This document shows positions 43,400 to 53,985 of a stretch of DNA of 64,000 nucleotides, piece after piece. The stretch comes from Rhineura floridana (taxonomy: Eukaryota > Chordata > Lepidosauria > Squamata > Rhineuridae). Within the stretch, counting starts at the first letter, position 1; each line of letters begins with the position of its first letter. A program made the translations under genes and the position numbers. The stretch covers positions 229,530,943 to 229,594,942 of the forward strand of contig NC_084482.1 of the NCBI RefSeq assembly GCF_030035675.1, given 5' to 3'. The notes beneath the pieces are model-generated. The model saw nothing but the letters and a program-made list of their open reading frames with translations. It had not been told where the DNA came from and did not search any database.

Positions 43400-43790
43400 G
43401 GTAAAGGTGTTGCTTCTCATAAGTGGCAGTCTGGCAGAGACTTGCTGCTCCTGTGTCAGTTCTGGAGATGTTGGGGCCTGAACCTGGGACCTTCTGCATG
43501 CCAGGCAGACGCTCCACCCAACTGAGCTACAAAGCAAGATTCCAGTCCTCAATGTTCTGGATTCAAGGGCTGACTTAAATAGGAACACAGAAAGCTGCCT
43601 TATAGCTAGGCCAGAATTTTGGCCCATCTAGCTCAGTATTGTCTGCACTGGCCGGCAGCAGCTCTCCAGTGTTTCAGACAGGCAGTCTCCTCCTGCCAAG
43701 CCTGGTGATGCCGGGAACCGAACCTGGAACCTTTGGCGTGCAAGGCAGATTGCTCTACCACTGAGCTTCCCCCTGAAAGCCCTGATTGAT
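43400..43790 (-). mobile_element. two tRNA-derived SINEs in tandem, minus strand
   Basis: 43,400-43,540 has ACCTGGGACCTTCTGCATGC and CCAACTGAGCTACAAAG. 43,570-43,780 has AGCTCAGTATTGTCTGCACT and AACCTGGAACCTTTGGCGTG. Both are antisense tRNA-like heads, and the second carries the full SINE body. They are not tRNA genes: no cloverleaf with intact arms can be drawn. Confidence 0.65.
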
Positions 43791-44058
43791 TTCTTAAAAG
43801 TGGGTGGAGAGCGAACAGCACCCAGCAATCCCAGCAACAGGGGGAAGGACAACCAACAGCTGACGAGCCAAAGGCAGGAAGGAGGATCCCGAGTTACTGC
43901 ACTCCACCCCTGACTTACCTGGGAAGGGGAGGCTGAACCTCTCTGCTTAAAACCGAGGTGAACTAAGAAGCGAGGGCAGGCACAGGCATCGTAAAAAGAC
44001 GGGCAGGAGACGGGTTGCAGGAAGCAGAGTTTAATGTCCAAACAAAGAATGACCCATG

Positions 44059-44089
44059 TTACCTCGGTATGCATCAAACACCGAGGTAA
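44059..44089. repeat. perfect 10 bp inverted repeat (hairpin)
   Basis: TTACCTCGGT (44,059-44,068) and ACCGAGGTAA (44,080-44,089) are exact complements around an 11 nt loop. The word ACCGAGGTGA recurs at 43,942-43,951. Confidence 0.7.
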
Positions 44090-44981
44090 GCGCCTATTTT
44101 ACCCAGGAACGAGCGTCACACGGAGTGGGAAGGAGGCACCTGGAAGGGATTCCCCGCGTCATTCTCAAATGGGTTCCCCCTGCTGTTTAGGGCCATGCCT
44201 CCCTGCCTGCCCGCCCTTCCTGCCTGAAGGATCCGAGGGTGTCTTTCTGCTGCGCTCTGCTGCAGGGGGCCCCCTCCACGCCCATTGGCTGCGGGGATGC
44301 TGCGTGTCACCAGCGAAGAGAGAGCAGGGGAAATCCCCGTGCAGTGACTGCAGAAGAGGGGATGCTGCATGACGCCAGAGAGAGGGCCTCCTCGGGAGCT
44401 GATGGGAGGTGTAGTTTTCTTCAGGCAGCTCCGCCATGCTCGCCTTTTTGTTTGTTTCTTTGAGGTGGGGAGTGGGGGCGCAGATCGCCAAGCACAGAAT
44501 ATGGGGGGGGCAAAGCGCGGGGCCCGGGGCAACTTCCCCGCTTCCTGGTGCCTAGGGGTGCCTCTGGGAGTCGGAAGCAATTTGGGTGGAGTTGGAGTCA
44601 GTAGAAATGTACCGACTCCGAATCCGGCTTCAATATAAATTTTGATTGACAATTTTTTAAAAATATCAATTCAAAATGTCATAGGAGCTTCCCATGATGT
44701 CAGCTGTAGTTGAGCATTTCACCATAACTCAGGATGGAAAACATTTTGTGTGTCAGTGTATGACACAGGACCCAGATGAAGACAAATGCTGTGATGCCGA
44801 GATCAGCGCATATTCAGGCAGCGATAAAAATGCTCCTACGAGAGCTTCCAATTTAAAAAGACATTTACAGCCCTTTCCAGGACTGTGGAGTTGGGAGCAA
44901 TTTTGGGTGGAGTCGGAGTCGGACAGTAGAAAAATAGAGGAGTCAGAGTCGAAGGTTTGGCATACCTACTCCACAGCCCTG

Positions 44982-45610
44982 GTGTGGAGGATGGTGACAT
45001 CAGAACAGGCCTTTCCAGTGGTGGCTCCCCGCTTGTGGAATGCTCTCCCTGGGAAGCTACACCAGGCGCCATCATCTATTTTTGGGGACCAGGCAAAAAC
45101 CTTTCTACCCAGGCGTTTATTTATTTATTTGATTTATATCCTGCCCTTCCTCCCAGCCAGAGCCCATGAGGACAAACAAAAGCACTAAAAACACTTGAAA
45201 ACATAGTAAAAACAGACTTTAAAATAATTTAAAATTAAAACAAAACATCTTTCAAAAGTTTTGAAAGCTTTTTTAAAAAATGTTTTTTATAAAAAGGTTA
45301 AAAACATTACCAAAAAAAAGGTTTAAAAACATATTGAAAAGCAGTTCCAACACAGACGCAGACTGGGATAAGGTCTCAACTTAAAAGGCTTGTTGAAAGA
45401 AGGTCTTCAAAAGGCACCAAAAAGATAACAGAGGTGGCGCCTGTCTAATATTTAAGGGGAGGGAATTCCACAGGGTAGGTGCCCCCACACTAAAGGTCCA
45501 TTTCCTATATTGTGCAGAGCGGACCTCCTGATAAGATGGTATCTGCAGGAGGCCCCCACCTGCAGAGCGCAGTGATCGGCTGAGTATAGCAGGGGTAAGA
45601 TGGTCTTTCA
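44982..45610 (+). mobile_element. L2 3' UTR continuation followed by an inverted L2-type tail
   Basis: 44,982-45,112 continues the L2 sequence interrupted at 42,432. From 45,116 an antisense tail (ATTTATTTGATTTATATCCT, CCCTTCCTCCCAG) leads into an A-rich body and GGGGAGGGAATTCCACAGGG, so a second element lies in opposite orientation. Confidence 0.55.
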
Positions 45611-45619
45611 GGTATCAGT

Positions 45620-45828
45620 TGGGAAGGAGAAGAGAGGAAAGGGCAGAAGGAGGAGGGGCAGGTCAGCTTCCCTTCAGACGTATCAGTCTAACAAGGGAAG
45701 GAAGTCAGTCAGAGCATCCCAGGTAAAGGTAAACAAGCCTCTCCATCTGAAGGACCCTTGCTCTATCTCGCTTCTGGAGCTTAAACAAAAGAACAAAACA
45801 GGAGATGCTCTTGCCCCACTTCCAACAC
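45620..45828 (-). mobile_element. copia-like LTR fragment
   Basis: AGGAAGTCAGTCAGAGCATC, TCCATCTGAAGGACCC and CTTGCCCCACTTCCAACA match the right half of the LTR at 15,547-16,003. It is a fossil. Confidence 0.65.
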
Positions 45829-45895
45829 GAACCCTGGTCTCCCAGGTCGTAGTCCAACGCTCTAACCACTACACCACATGGGCACCACACCGTTT
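45829..45895 (-). mobile_element. SINE head fragment
   Basis: CGAACCCTGGTCTCCCAGGT and CTCTAACCACTACACCACAT are the antisense of the tRNA-like head at 46,218. Confidence 0.6.
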
Positions 45896-45960
45896 GCCGG
45901 CTACGTTAAATAAATTGATTGTTTCCTGTATTTATACTTTGGTAGCCTCTGGCTTTGAAC

Positions 45961-46122
45961 CAATGATTCTCAAACGGTGCACTGCGGCACACTGGTGTGC
46001 CGCAAGAGGTGACTAGGAGTGCCGCAGATATTATGAAAGTATGTAATTTTGTACACAAAGTGCACCAGAAATTTGTATATGTTTTACAGCGCACTGCGAA
46101 CAAAATAGTTTGAGAACCACTG
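45961..46122. mobile_element. hAT (Charlie-like) MITE, 162 bp
   Basis: The ends CAATGATTCTCAAAC and GTTTGAGAACCACTG match the well-known CAGTGGTTCTCAAAC terminus. Flanks CTTTGAAC (45,953-45,960) and CTTTAAAC (46,123-46,130) form an 8 bp duplication with one change. Confidence 0.9.
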
Positions 46123-46217
46123 CTTTAAACTTTAAAGTTTTATACATGGGGTGTGGGGGAGAAATGGCAGGATAATTCCCCCCTCATCCAAATTGAAAAT
46201 ATATTCTGTTTAAAGAG

Positions 46218-46432
46218 AGGTGAGAGGGCTAGTGTGGTGTGCTGGTTAGAGTGTTGGACTAGGACCTGGGAGACCAGGGTTCGAATCCCGGCACAGCCAT
46301 GAAGCTCACTGGGCACCCTTGGGCCAGTCACTGCCTCTCAGCCTCAGAGGAAGGCAATGGTAAATCTCCTCTGAACACCGCTTGCCATGAAAACCCTCTT
46401 CATGGGGTCCCCATAAGTCGGGATCACTTGAA
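46218..46432 (+). mobile_element. Sauria SINE (tRNA head, Bov-B tail)
   Basis: The head has tRNA A- and B-box wording (GGTTAGAGTGTTGGACTAGG, AGGGTTCGAATCCCGG). The body reads CCTCTCAGCCTCAGAGGAAG. The tail GGGTCCCCATAAGTCGGGAT matches the Bov-B 3' end seen at 17.8 kb. This composite is diagnostic of Sauria SINEs of squamates. Confidence 0.85.
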
Positions 46433-48930
46433 CATAAGAACAAAAGAAGAGCCTGCTGGATCAGGCCAGTGGCCCATCTAGTCCAGCATCCTGTTCTCAC
46501 AGTGGCCAACCAGGTGCCTTTGGGAAGCCCGCAAGCAGGACCCGAGTGCAAGAACACTCTCCCCTCCTGAGGCTTCCGGCAACTGGTTTTCAGAAGCATG
46601 CTGCCTCTGACTAGGGTGGCAGAGCACAGCCATCACGGCTAGTAGCCATTGATAGCCCTGTCCTCCATGAATTTGTCTCATCTTCTTTTAAAGCCATCCA
46701 AGCTGGTGGCCATTACTGCATCTTGTGGGAGCAAATTCCATAGTTTAACTATGCGCTGAGTAAAGAAGTACTTCCTTTTGTCTGTCCTGAATCTTCCAAC
46801 ATTCAGCTTCTTTGAATGTCCACGAGTTCTAGTATTATGAGAGAGGGAGAAGAACTTTTCTCTATCCACTTTCTCAATGCCATGCATAATTTTATACACT
46901 TCTATCATGGCTCCTCTGACCCGCCTTTTCTCTAAACTAAAAAGCCCCAAATGCTGCAACCTTTCCTCGTAAGGGAGTCGCTCCATCCCCTTGATCATTC
47001 TGGTTGCCCTCTTCTGAACCTTTTCCAACTCTATAATATGCTTTTTGAGATGAGGCGACCAGAACTGTACACAGTATTCCAAATGCGGCCACACCATAGA
47101 TTTATACAACGGCATTATGATATCGGCTGTTTTATTTTCTCCTGGTCGGTCACCGCCAGTTCAGACCCCATGAGCGTATATGTGAAATTCAGATTTTTGG
47201 CTCCAATATGCATAATTTTACACTTGTTTATTTTGAATTGCATTTGCCATTTTTCTGCCCATTCACTCAGTTTGGAGAGGCCTTTTTGGAGCTCTTCGCA
47301 ATCCCTTTTTGTTTTAACAACCCTGAACAATTTAGTGTCATCAGCAAACTTGGCCACTTCACTGCTCACTCCTAATTCTAGGTCATTAATGAACAAGTTG
47401 AAAAGTACAGGTCCCAATGAGGGACTCCACTTTCTACAGCCCTCCATTGGGAGAACTGTCCGTTTATTCCTACTCTCTGCTTTCTGCTTCTTAACCAATT
47501 CCTTATCCACAAGAGGACCTCTCCTCTTATTCCATGACTGCTAAGCTTCCTCAGAAGCCTTTGGTGAGGTACCTTGTCAAACGCTTTTTGAAAGTCTAAG
47601 TACACTATGTCCACTGGATCACCTCTGTCTATATGCTTGTTGACACTCTCAAAGAATTCTAATAGGTTACTGAGACAGGACTTTCCCTTGCAGAAGCCAT
47701 GCTGCCTCTGCTTCAGCAAGGCTTGTTCTTCTATGTGCTTAGTTAATCTAGCTTTAATCATACTTTCTACCAGTTTTCCAGGGACAGAAGTGAAGCTAAC
47801 TGGCCTGTAATTTCCGGGATCCCGGAAGATTGAAGATTGGCGTTACATTTGCCACTTTCCAGTCCTCAGGCACGGAGGAGGACCCGAGGGACAAGTTACA
47901 TATTTTAGTTAGCAGATCAGCAATTTCACATTTGAGTTCTTTGAGAACTCTCGGGTGGATACCATCCGGGCCCGGTGATTTGTCAGTTTTTATATTGTCC
48001 ATTAAGCTTAGAACTTCCTCTCTCGTTACCACTATTTGTCTCAGTTCCTCAGAATCCCTTCCTGCAAATGTTAGTTCAGGTTCAGGGATCTGCCCTATAT
48101 CTTCCACTGTGAAGACAGATGCAAAGAATTCATTTAGCTTCTCTGCAATCTCCTTATCGTTCTTTAGTACACCTTTGACTCCCTTATCATCCAAGGCTCC
48201 AATCGTCTCCCTAGATGGTCTCTTGCTTTGAATGTATTTATAGAATTTTTTGTTGTTGTTTTTTATGTTCTTAGCAATGTGCTCCTCAAATTCTTTTTTA
48301 GCATCCCTTATTGTCTTCTTGCATTTCTTTTGCCAGAGTTTGTGTTCTTTTTTATTTTCTTCATTCGGACAAGACTTCCATTTTTTGAAGGAAGACTTTT
48401 TGCCTCTAAGAGCTTCCTTGACTTTGCTCGTTAACCATGCTGGCATCTTCTTGGCCCTGGCGGTACCTTTTCTGGTCTGCGGTATGCAGTTGAGCTTCTA
48501 ATATAGTGTTTTTAAACAACTTCCAAGCATTTTCGAGTGATGTGACCCTCTGGACTTTGTTTTTCAGCTTTCTTTTTACCAATCCCCTCATTTTTGTGAA
48601 GTTTCCTCTTTTGAAGTCAAATGTGACCGTGTTGGATTTTCTTGGCAATTGGCCAGTTACATGTATGTTTAATTTAATAGCACTGTGGTCACTGCTCCCA
48701 ATCGGTTCAACAACACTTACATCTCGCACCAGGTCCCGGTCCCCACTGAGGATTAAGTCCAGGGTTGCCGTCCCTCTGGTCGGTTCCATGACCAACTGAT
48801 CTAGGGAATAGTCATTTAGAATATCTAGAAACTTTGCTTCTTTGTCATGACTGGAACACATATGCAGCCAGTCTATGTCCGGGTAGTTGAAGTCACCCAT
48901 TACTACCACATTTCCTAGTTTGGATGCTTC
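46433..48930 (-). mobile_element. near-complete CR1 LINE (ORF2 endonuclease and RT)
   Basis: Minus-strand frames in order: endonuclease (48,909-48,406: VVMGDFNYPDIDWLH, GSSDHSAIKLN), linker (48,446-47,796: ARNIKNNNKKFYKYI-like, KSPGPDGIHPRVLKEL), RT fingers and palm (47,761-47,378: QHGFCKGKSCLSNLLEF, VYLDFQKAFDKVPH), palm YADD-equivalent FADDTKLF (47,510-47,115), and thumb to C-terminus (47,115-46,678). The 3' UTR ends at 46,433. Frame changes join the pieces, so it is inactive, but divergence looks modest. The 5' end, including ORF1, is absent. Confidence 0.92.
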
Positions 48931-49443
48931 CTCAATTTCATATTTTGAAGGCAGTCCATTTCCAGTTTTTCATCTGTCAAACAGAAACATTCACGAAAAG
49001 AAACAGAAAAATAACCCTTCACGCTGCCCCCTCCTCCGCAAGCCCTTCTAGAGTAGCCTCTCCGGATCTTAAAAAGAGGGCAGAGCATAGCCCTCCCATC
49101 CCCCCAAGTGGCTCGTGCTTTTGCCAGCCAGAGCAAAGATGCTCCTGGGGCGATGGAGAACTTCTGTCCCGGGGGTGGTGGGCTCCCCTAAGGAGCAGTT
49201 TAGCAAATGCAGGGGAGCCGTCCTCCGCCTTACCTGGGTCACAGAAAGTGATTAGGATTCCCAGCCCTCCCTTCCGTCAGGTAGTCAGGATGACTCACAG
49301 TGGAGCATTTATTCACACGCAGAAAAATAAAACTAAGGAACACGTCAGAATGAGCCAAGCACACAACCCCCCCGCAAATCTCGGAAGAGCAGAAAGATCT
49401 TAAATAAATCTCAATTTTGCCCCTTCACTTTACAAGTGCCTGA

Positions 49444-49540
49444 ACGGGACATTCTCGGGACTCCCCTGCTTGGTGACCGATGACGCTGCCTCGGATCGGA
49501 GCCCCATTGGACGGGAGGGGAGGGGCGGGGCTTGGGCAGG
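49444..49540 (+). promoter_or_regulatory. S-X-Y promoter of the second class II beta copy
   Basis: An S-like GGGACATTCTC (49,446-49,456), X box CTTGGTGACCGATGACG (49,469-49,485), Y box CCATTGG (49,504-49,510) and GC box GGGGCGGGGC (49,523-49,532) match the functional copy with few changes. RFX and CREB half-sites are intact, so the promoter could still respond to CIITA although the gene is broken. Confidence 0.88.
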
Positions 49541-49824
49541 AGTTCTCCCAGAGCTGAGCGGAGTAAGTCCCACTCCGGAGGCTGCGAGATGATGGGGGGC
49601 TCCTATGCATTGGACTTGGGGGTCCTCCTTGGGGCAGCAGTGCTGGCGGTGCTGGTCTCCTCCCCGAAGGTGCTGGGTGTGGAGGAGCCTCCAGGTGAGC
49701 AGAGATCCCAGGTTGGGGGGGAGTAAGAGGGAAGTCCTTCCAGAGTGCCCCTGTCATCAATGGGGCAGTAGCAAAGGGGGCTCCTGATGGGGCAAGCAGG
49801 GGAGATGGGAGAAGGGGGGCAACT

Positions 49825-50030
49825 TACTTTGGACACATCATGAGAAGACCTGATTCACTAGAGAAGACAACAATGCTGGCAAAAACAGAAAGGAGTAGAA
49901 AAAGAGGAAGGCCAAACAAGCGATGGAGTGATTCCATAAAGGAAGCCACAGACCTGAACTTACAAGGTCTGAACCGGGGGGTTCACGATAGATGCACTTG
50001 GAGGTCACTGAAGGCACGTGACACACACAC
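49825..50030 (+). mobile_element. Bov-B LINE 3' fragment in pseudogene intron 1
   Basis: ACTTTGGACACATCATGAGA then AGGAAGGCCAAACAAGCGAT and GAACTTACAAGGTCTGAAC match 17,600-17,800. It is absent from the intact gene, so it was inserted after duplication. Confidence 0.85.
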
Positions 50031-50082
50031 AGAAATGGCTGCTCAGGCTTTTGGGGGGTGGGAAGGAGACTTTCTTTCTTTC

Positions 50083-50160
50083 TTTCTTTATTACAGTTAT
50101 CCCGCCTCTCAGGATACCAAGCCTTACAAGTAACACTTAATTCCATTTTTCAAAACCCAC
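50083..50160 (-). repeat. L2/SINE-type tail
   Basis: (TTTC)n then ATTACAGTTATCCCGCCTCT is a short antisense tail. Confidence 0.4.
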
Positions 50161-50290
50161 AATATAAACATCTTTTTAAAAAGGCATCAGGACAGCTGAT
50201 GGTGGATAGCCCTGAGTTTTATAGGGGGAGGAGTGCAATTGAAGCAGGCCCTGAGGGGGTCTTCGCCAGCCTCCCTCTCTGTTTCTGCAG

Positions 50291-50291
50291 A

Positions 50292-50371
<80 letters not shown>
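50291..50371. repeat. (ATT)n microsatellite, ~27 units
   Basis: An uninterrupted ATT run of about 80 bp lies in intron 1 of the pseudogene. Poly-Asn, poly-Leu or poly-Ile frames across it are artefacts. Confidence 0.97.
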
Positions 50372-50639
50372 CCCTTCTTTCATTGCCAGGTGATCCAAGG
50401 GTGAATAAAACTGTCATTAACTATTATTAACTATCCCTGGGAGGGACCTCAAAGGTCATCTAGTCCAACTCCGAGTCATGGTGATGAATCCATGGGGGGG
50501 GGCATCCAGCCTCGCTTAAAAACGTCTACAGGAAGGGGAGACTTCACTTTCTGAAGCGCTCTGCACTATCCCTGTAGAGTAGGATCATGATCCTTGAAAC
50601 AGCCTTGGCTCCCTCCAAAGAATCCTGGGGAGACCTCAC

Positions 50640-50885
50640 TCCCCTCGCCAATATATATTTCTACAGGAATGCACCCCCTTTCCTCCCAGAGCTCGAGGTG
50701 GCTTGCATGGGTCTCCCCGTCCCCATTTTATCATCACGAGGGTCCTGTGATGTAGGCGAAGCTGAGGGGCGGTGACAGGCCCTGAAGACTGCCCAGTGAG
50801 CTTCGCGTGGCTGAGCGCGGAGGGGATTTGAACGCCGCTCTGCCAGGTTCCAGCCCAGCACTCTAACCACTAGGCCACACAGTGG
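50640..50885 (-). mobile_element. tRNA-derived MIR-like SINE, copy of 24,640-24,895
   Basis: GATTTGAACGCCGCTCTGCC and CTCTAACCACTAGGCCACAC form the antisense tRNA-like head. Its position relative to the beta exons equals that in the intact gene. Confidence 0.7.
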
Positions 50886-53514
50886 GGGGCACGGGAGTGC
50901 AGGGCTATTTTCTGAAAACTAGTATGCAAAACAAGAGCAGAGTCAGAAAGGGCTGGAAGACCCTTTTGCGGAGGGGGAGAAAAAAGACACTCTTCCCCCC
51001 ACCCCCATAGCTGCCCTCGAGTCCTGGGATGCTCTCAGTCTCAGGGGGCTGGAGGGAATGGGGGGCCTGAGGGGCCCTGGGGGTCACTTGTGCCCTGCAG
51101 GCATTTGCCTCCCCCCCGCCCCTTTCCTCTGCCTCTGGGAGGGCATGAAAGGCGGGTCGGGGCGGCTGCTCCGGCTTGGGGAAGCCGAGGGAGTAGGGGG
51201 GCCCTCTCTCTCGCAGGGCAGCGGCCCCTGGGGCAGGGAGGGCGTGGGGGAAGGAGCCCCCTCTCCCCAACTGACGCTCCGCCCTGTCCCCCCCTGCAGA
51301 GGCACTTCTGGGACCGGCAGGAGCTCTTCCACTTCGACTGCGCCCGCGGGGACTTCGGGGCCCAGCTGAGCGAGCGCAACGTCGAACTGGTGCAACAAGG
51401 AGAAGGACCGGCTGCGGGGCGCGATGGCCAAGGTGGGGCGTTGCCGGTTCCACTACGGCATCCACGAGGACTTCTCCTCCGGGAGGAAGAGCAAGTGGGG
51501 GGCTGGAGCAGGCGGGGGGGCGCCTGGCGCTTCTGCCGCCAGCGCAACTGGGGGATCCGCGCCCTTCATCCAAGCCGGGTGCTGAGTGCAGGAGGGGGGA
51601 GGGGGAGGCCCTAAAGTGGGGGGGAGGGGAGGCTTTCCCCACCGCAGCTGCAGACTCTTGTCGGAGCTCCCCCCACCCCACCCCTTTTGGCTCTGCCCCC
51701 TCCCTCCACACCTGCAACCAAATGAAGAATGGCAGGGGGCATAATCTTGCCCCCAAATGAAATTTTCCTTTGGTCCCCCAATTTCTAGCACTGCAGGAAC
51801 TTCAAACTTCAGGTTTGCTTTCAGAAATGTACTTTAGGCATCCCAAGAGAGGGGCAGGGCCATGTCACCCCAGGGAAGGTGAATGCAAAGTCTTGTATTT
51901 TGCTAATAAGAAGTTTGAGTTTATAAAGTTCGCCTTGACCAGGGCCTGGGAATCGAGGGGAGGCAAAGGGGGCAGGAGGGATGAGGACCAGAATGAGACG
52001 GGATGTGGCCACTAAAGTTCTCCTCTGTAAACACAGCAAAGGGAAGAGTTGGAAGGGTTTGCAGTTGGAGGAAGGAGAGGTGGGAAGGATCACTTGTGTT
52101 CTTCACTGCAGAGCATCTCTCCCATTGGAGTCAATTTAATGATTTCCCCACTAAAATCTACTGTCTTTAGGCCCAGGTCTGTTGGGGAATTTTAGTGGCT
52201 AGTGGGAAATCTAGTGGATGTCAGATGTTTTATGGTCAGAATATGGTGGTTTTTACAAATACTTCAGTTTCATTCCACCCCCCTCCATTATGTATATCAT
52301 GAAACTGTCTTGCCAAAATCTACCCTTTAAAAAAAATCTACTTTTGGATATTGTATTTTCCATTGTTTGCGTTTCTTTTTCTGTGCATAGTTTCTAAAGT
52401 GCTAGTTGACTATTATTTCCTTTCTGCTGTAAGCCACGGCTAGCTGGCTGCCTCTGACTGAAAGGAGACCAGAGTAAATTACCCAACGCAACACACGGAG
52501 CCAGTGACAGAGAAGTTTTCTAAGTCAAGCCTCCTGATCCTCTGGTGTGCTTGTTTTTTAAAGGTATAAAGAACGAGGAGGTTCTTCCTGTTGACTGACT
52601 GAGAAGGAAAACGTGGAGCCCCTATTCTACCCAATCAAAGTGTGAGGCAGGCTAAGCGCCACCAAAGGAGACATGATTAGGAACTATAAGCCTCAGAAAT
52701 AAATGGCCTGAGCATGCACAGAGTGCACCTGCCTCACCAATGAGGGACCTTTGTATAAACAGTACATCTTATCATCATCACAGGAAGGGCCTGCTGGATC
52801 AGGCAAAGGCCCACCTAGTCCAGCATCCTGTTCTCAGGGTAGCCAACCCCCCACACACCCCACCTAGGAATGCAAAATCTCCGTACTTCTCTCAGATCTA
52901 AAAGCCACACACACACATTTCTACCTGCAGTTCCAAACTTAAATACAACACACCAATGACTGCTAGGACTTAAAAATTCTGTCATCCACCTTGTTAAGCA
53001 ATTCCTCACAAGGGTGTCAAATGTGTTATCAAACATGGTGTCCAGTGGGTCAAGGTCAGATTCTGGTGGATTTGGGGCGTGGGTCTGGTGGGAAAAACAG
53101 TTCTCGTTGCCAACACTGATATCCGCCTCCCCTATAAAGCTCAAGCAGCCCCTGTAGGGGTTGGGTGCTATTAATGCATCTGGTGGGTGTCCCTGGGCCT
53201 TTGGGCCTCAGCTGTGCAGCAGCCCAACCTGGTCCAGGGCAGCACCTGGGAAGCAGCAGAGAGGGGAGTGAGCTGGCTCCCCAAGGCCCAGGAAGCCGAA
53301 TGAGACCCCTTACTAACTCAGTCCAGGCAATGGGGAGCTGGAAGATTGTGTGTGTGTGTGTGCCTGGGGGGCATTTCTTCCCTAGATGGTTAAAAAGTTG
53401 AAGAAGATATCCTTTCATTCCTTTCAGTCTGGTTCCATTTCAAAATGGTTTTGAAAAGTGTAACGTGGCTAGAACCTTAGATGCAACAGTTTTAGACCTC
53501 CACCCAATGGTGCA

Positions 53515-53985
53515 AATGATTTTTTTTCATAATAGGGTTTTATTAAAGAACAACTCTTTACACTTTACATATACCAACCTTTCCATTTAAAACATTACAA
53601 CATAATTCACCTTACGTCGTAGTAGCCCTATACATTATATGTTTTATGTTTTAACAACCCCCTTCAAAATATAAACTACCCCTCCTCCCTCCCACCCTCA
53701 ATCCCCCTGAGAAGGGCAGAACTAATTCCATGATTCATCATTCCATGAAAAGGAAGAGTTCTTAGCTTAACCATATAAGTTTTGCTGCGACCGACAAATG
53801 TCCTTGTAAATCATGTTCTGAGATGTATGTAATAAAGTTCCACCATATAGCATTGAAGTTGTCTGTCTTTTCCAATCCTCGAGAGAGGTGAAGTGAACAA
53901 GTAACGTTCCCTAGTAAGGCAATGTTCCATACATTGTTTATCCATGCCAATACGCTCAAGTCTTTTAATTCTTTCCATCTGTGAA
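53515..53985 (-). mobile_element. L1 3' end, copy of the one at 35,940-36,410
   Basis: It encodes WKELKDLSVLAWINNVWN on the minus strand (53,989-53,762) and shares its 3' terminus with the intact gene's intron 2. It ends abruptly at the junction with the copia-like element. Confidence 0.85.

Larger units (their letters stand above)
42433..44981 (+). mobile_element. hAT DNA transposon remnant with BED-finger transposase start
   Basis: It starts CAGGGATGTGGAGTC and ends CTCCACAGCCCTG. Flanks are GTGCGGAG (42,425-42,432) and GTGTGGAG (44,982-44,989), an 8 bp duplication with one change. At 44,694-44,870 the plus strand encodes FTITQDGKHFVCQCMTQD then APTRASNLKRHLQ, the pattern of a BED zinc finger from a hAT transposase N-terminus. 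The catalytic domain is absent. Several GGAGTCGGAGTCGG words lie near both ends. At about 42,466 another hAT-like terminus (CAGGCCTGGCCTTAGCATG) begins a nested insertion whose right end I could not fix. Confidence 0.75.

Noticed and set aside
43480-43540. Possible reverse-strand tRNA
   Set aside because: Antisense SINE head with decayed arms; several similar copies occur in the window.
46230-46290. Possible tRNA gene (A- and B-box wording)
   Set aside because: It continues into a SINE body with a Bov-B tail and the arms do not form a full cloverleaf; it is a SINE head.
50187-50430. Frames with poly-Asn, poly-Ile or poly-Leu
   Set aside because: They are translations of the (ATT)n microsatellite.
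50905-51756. 283-residue minus-strand open frame
   Set aside because: Shadow of the broken exon 2 in GC-rich sequence, with low-complexity Pro/Ser/Arg composition and no domain.
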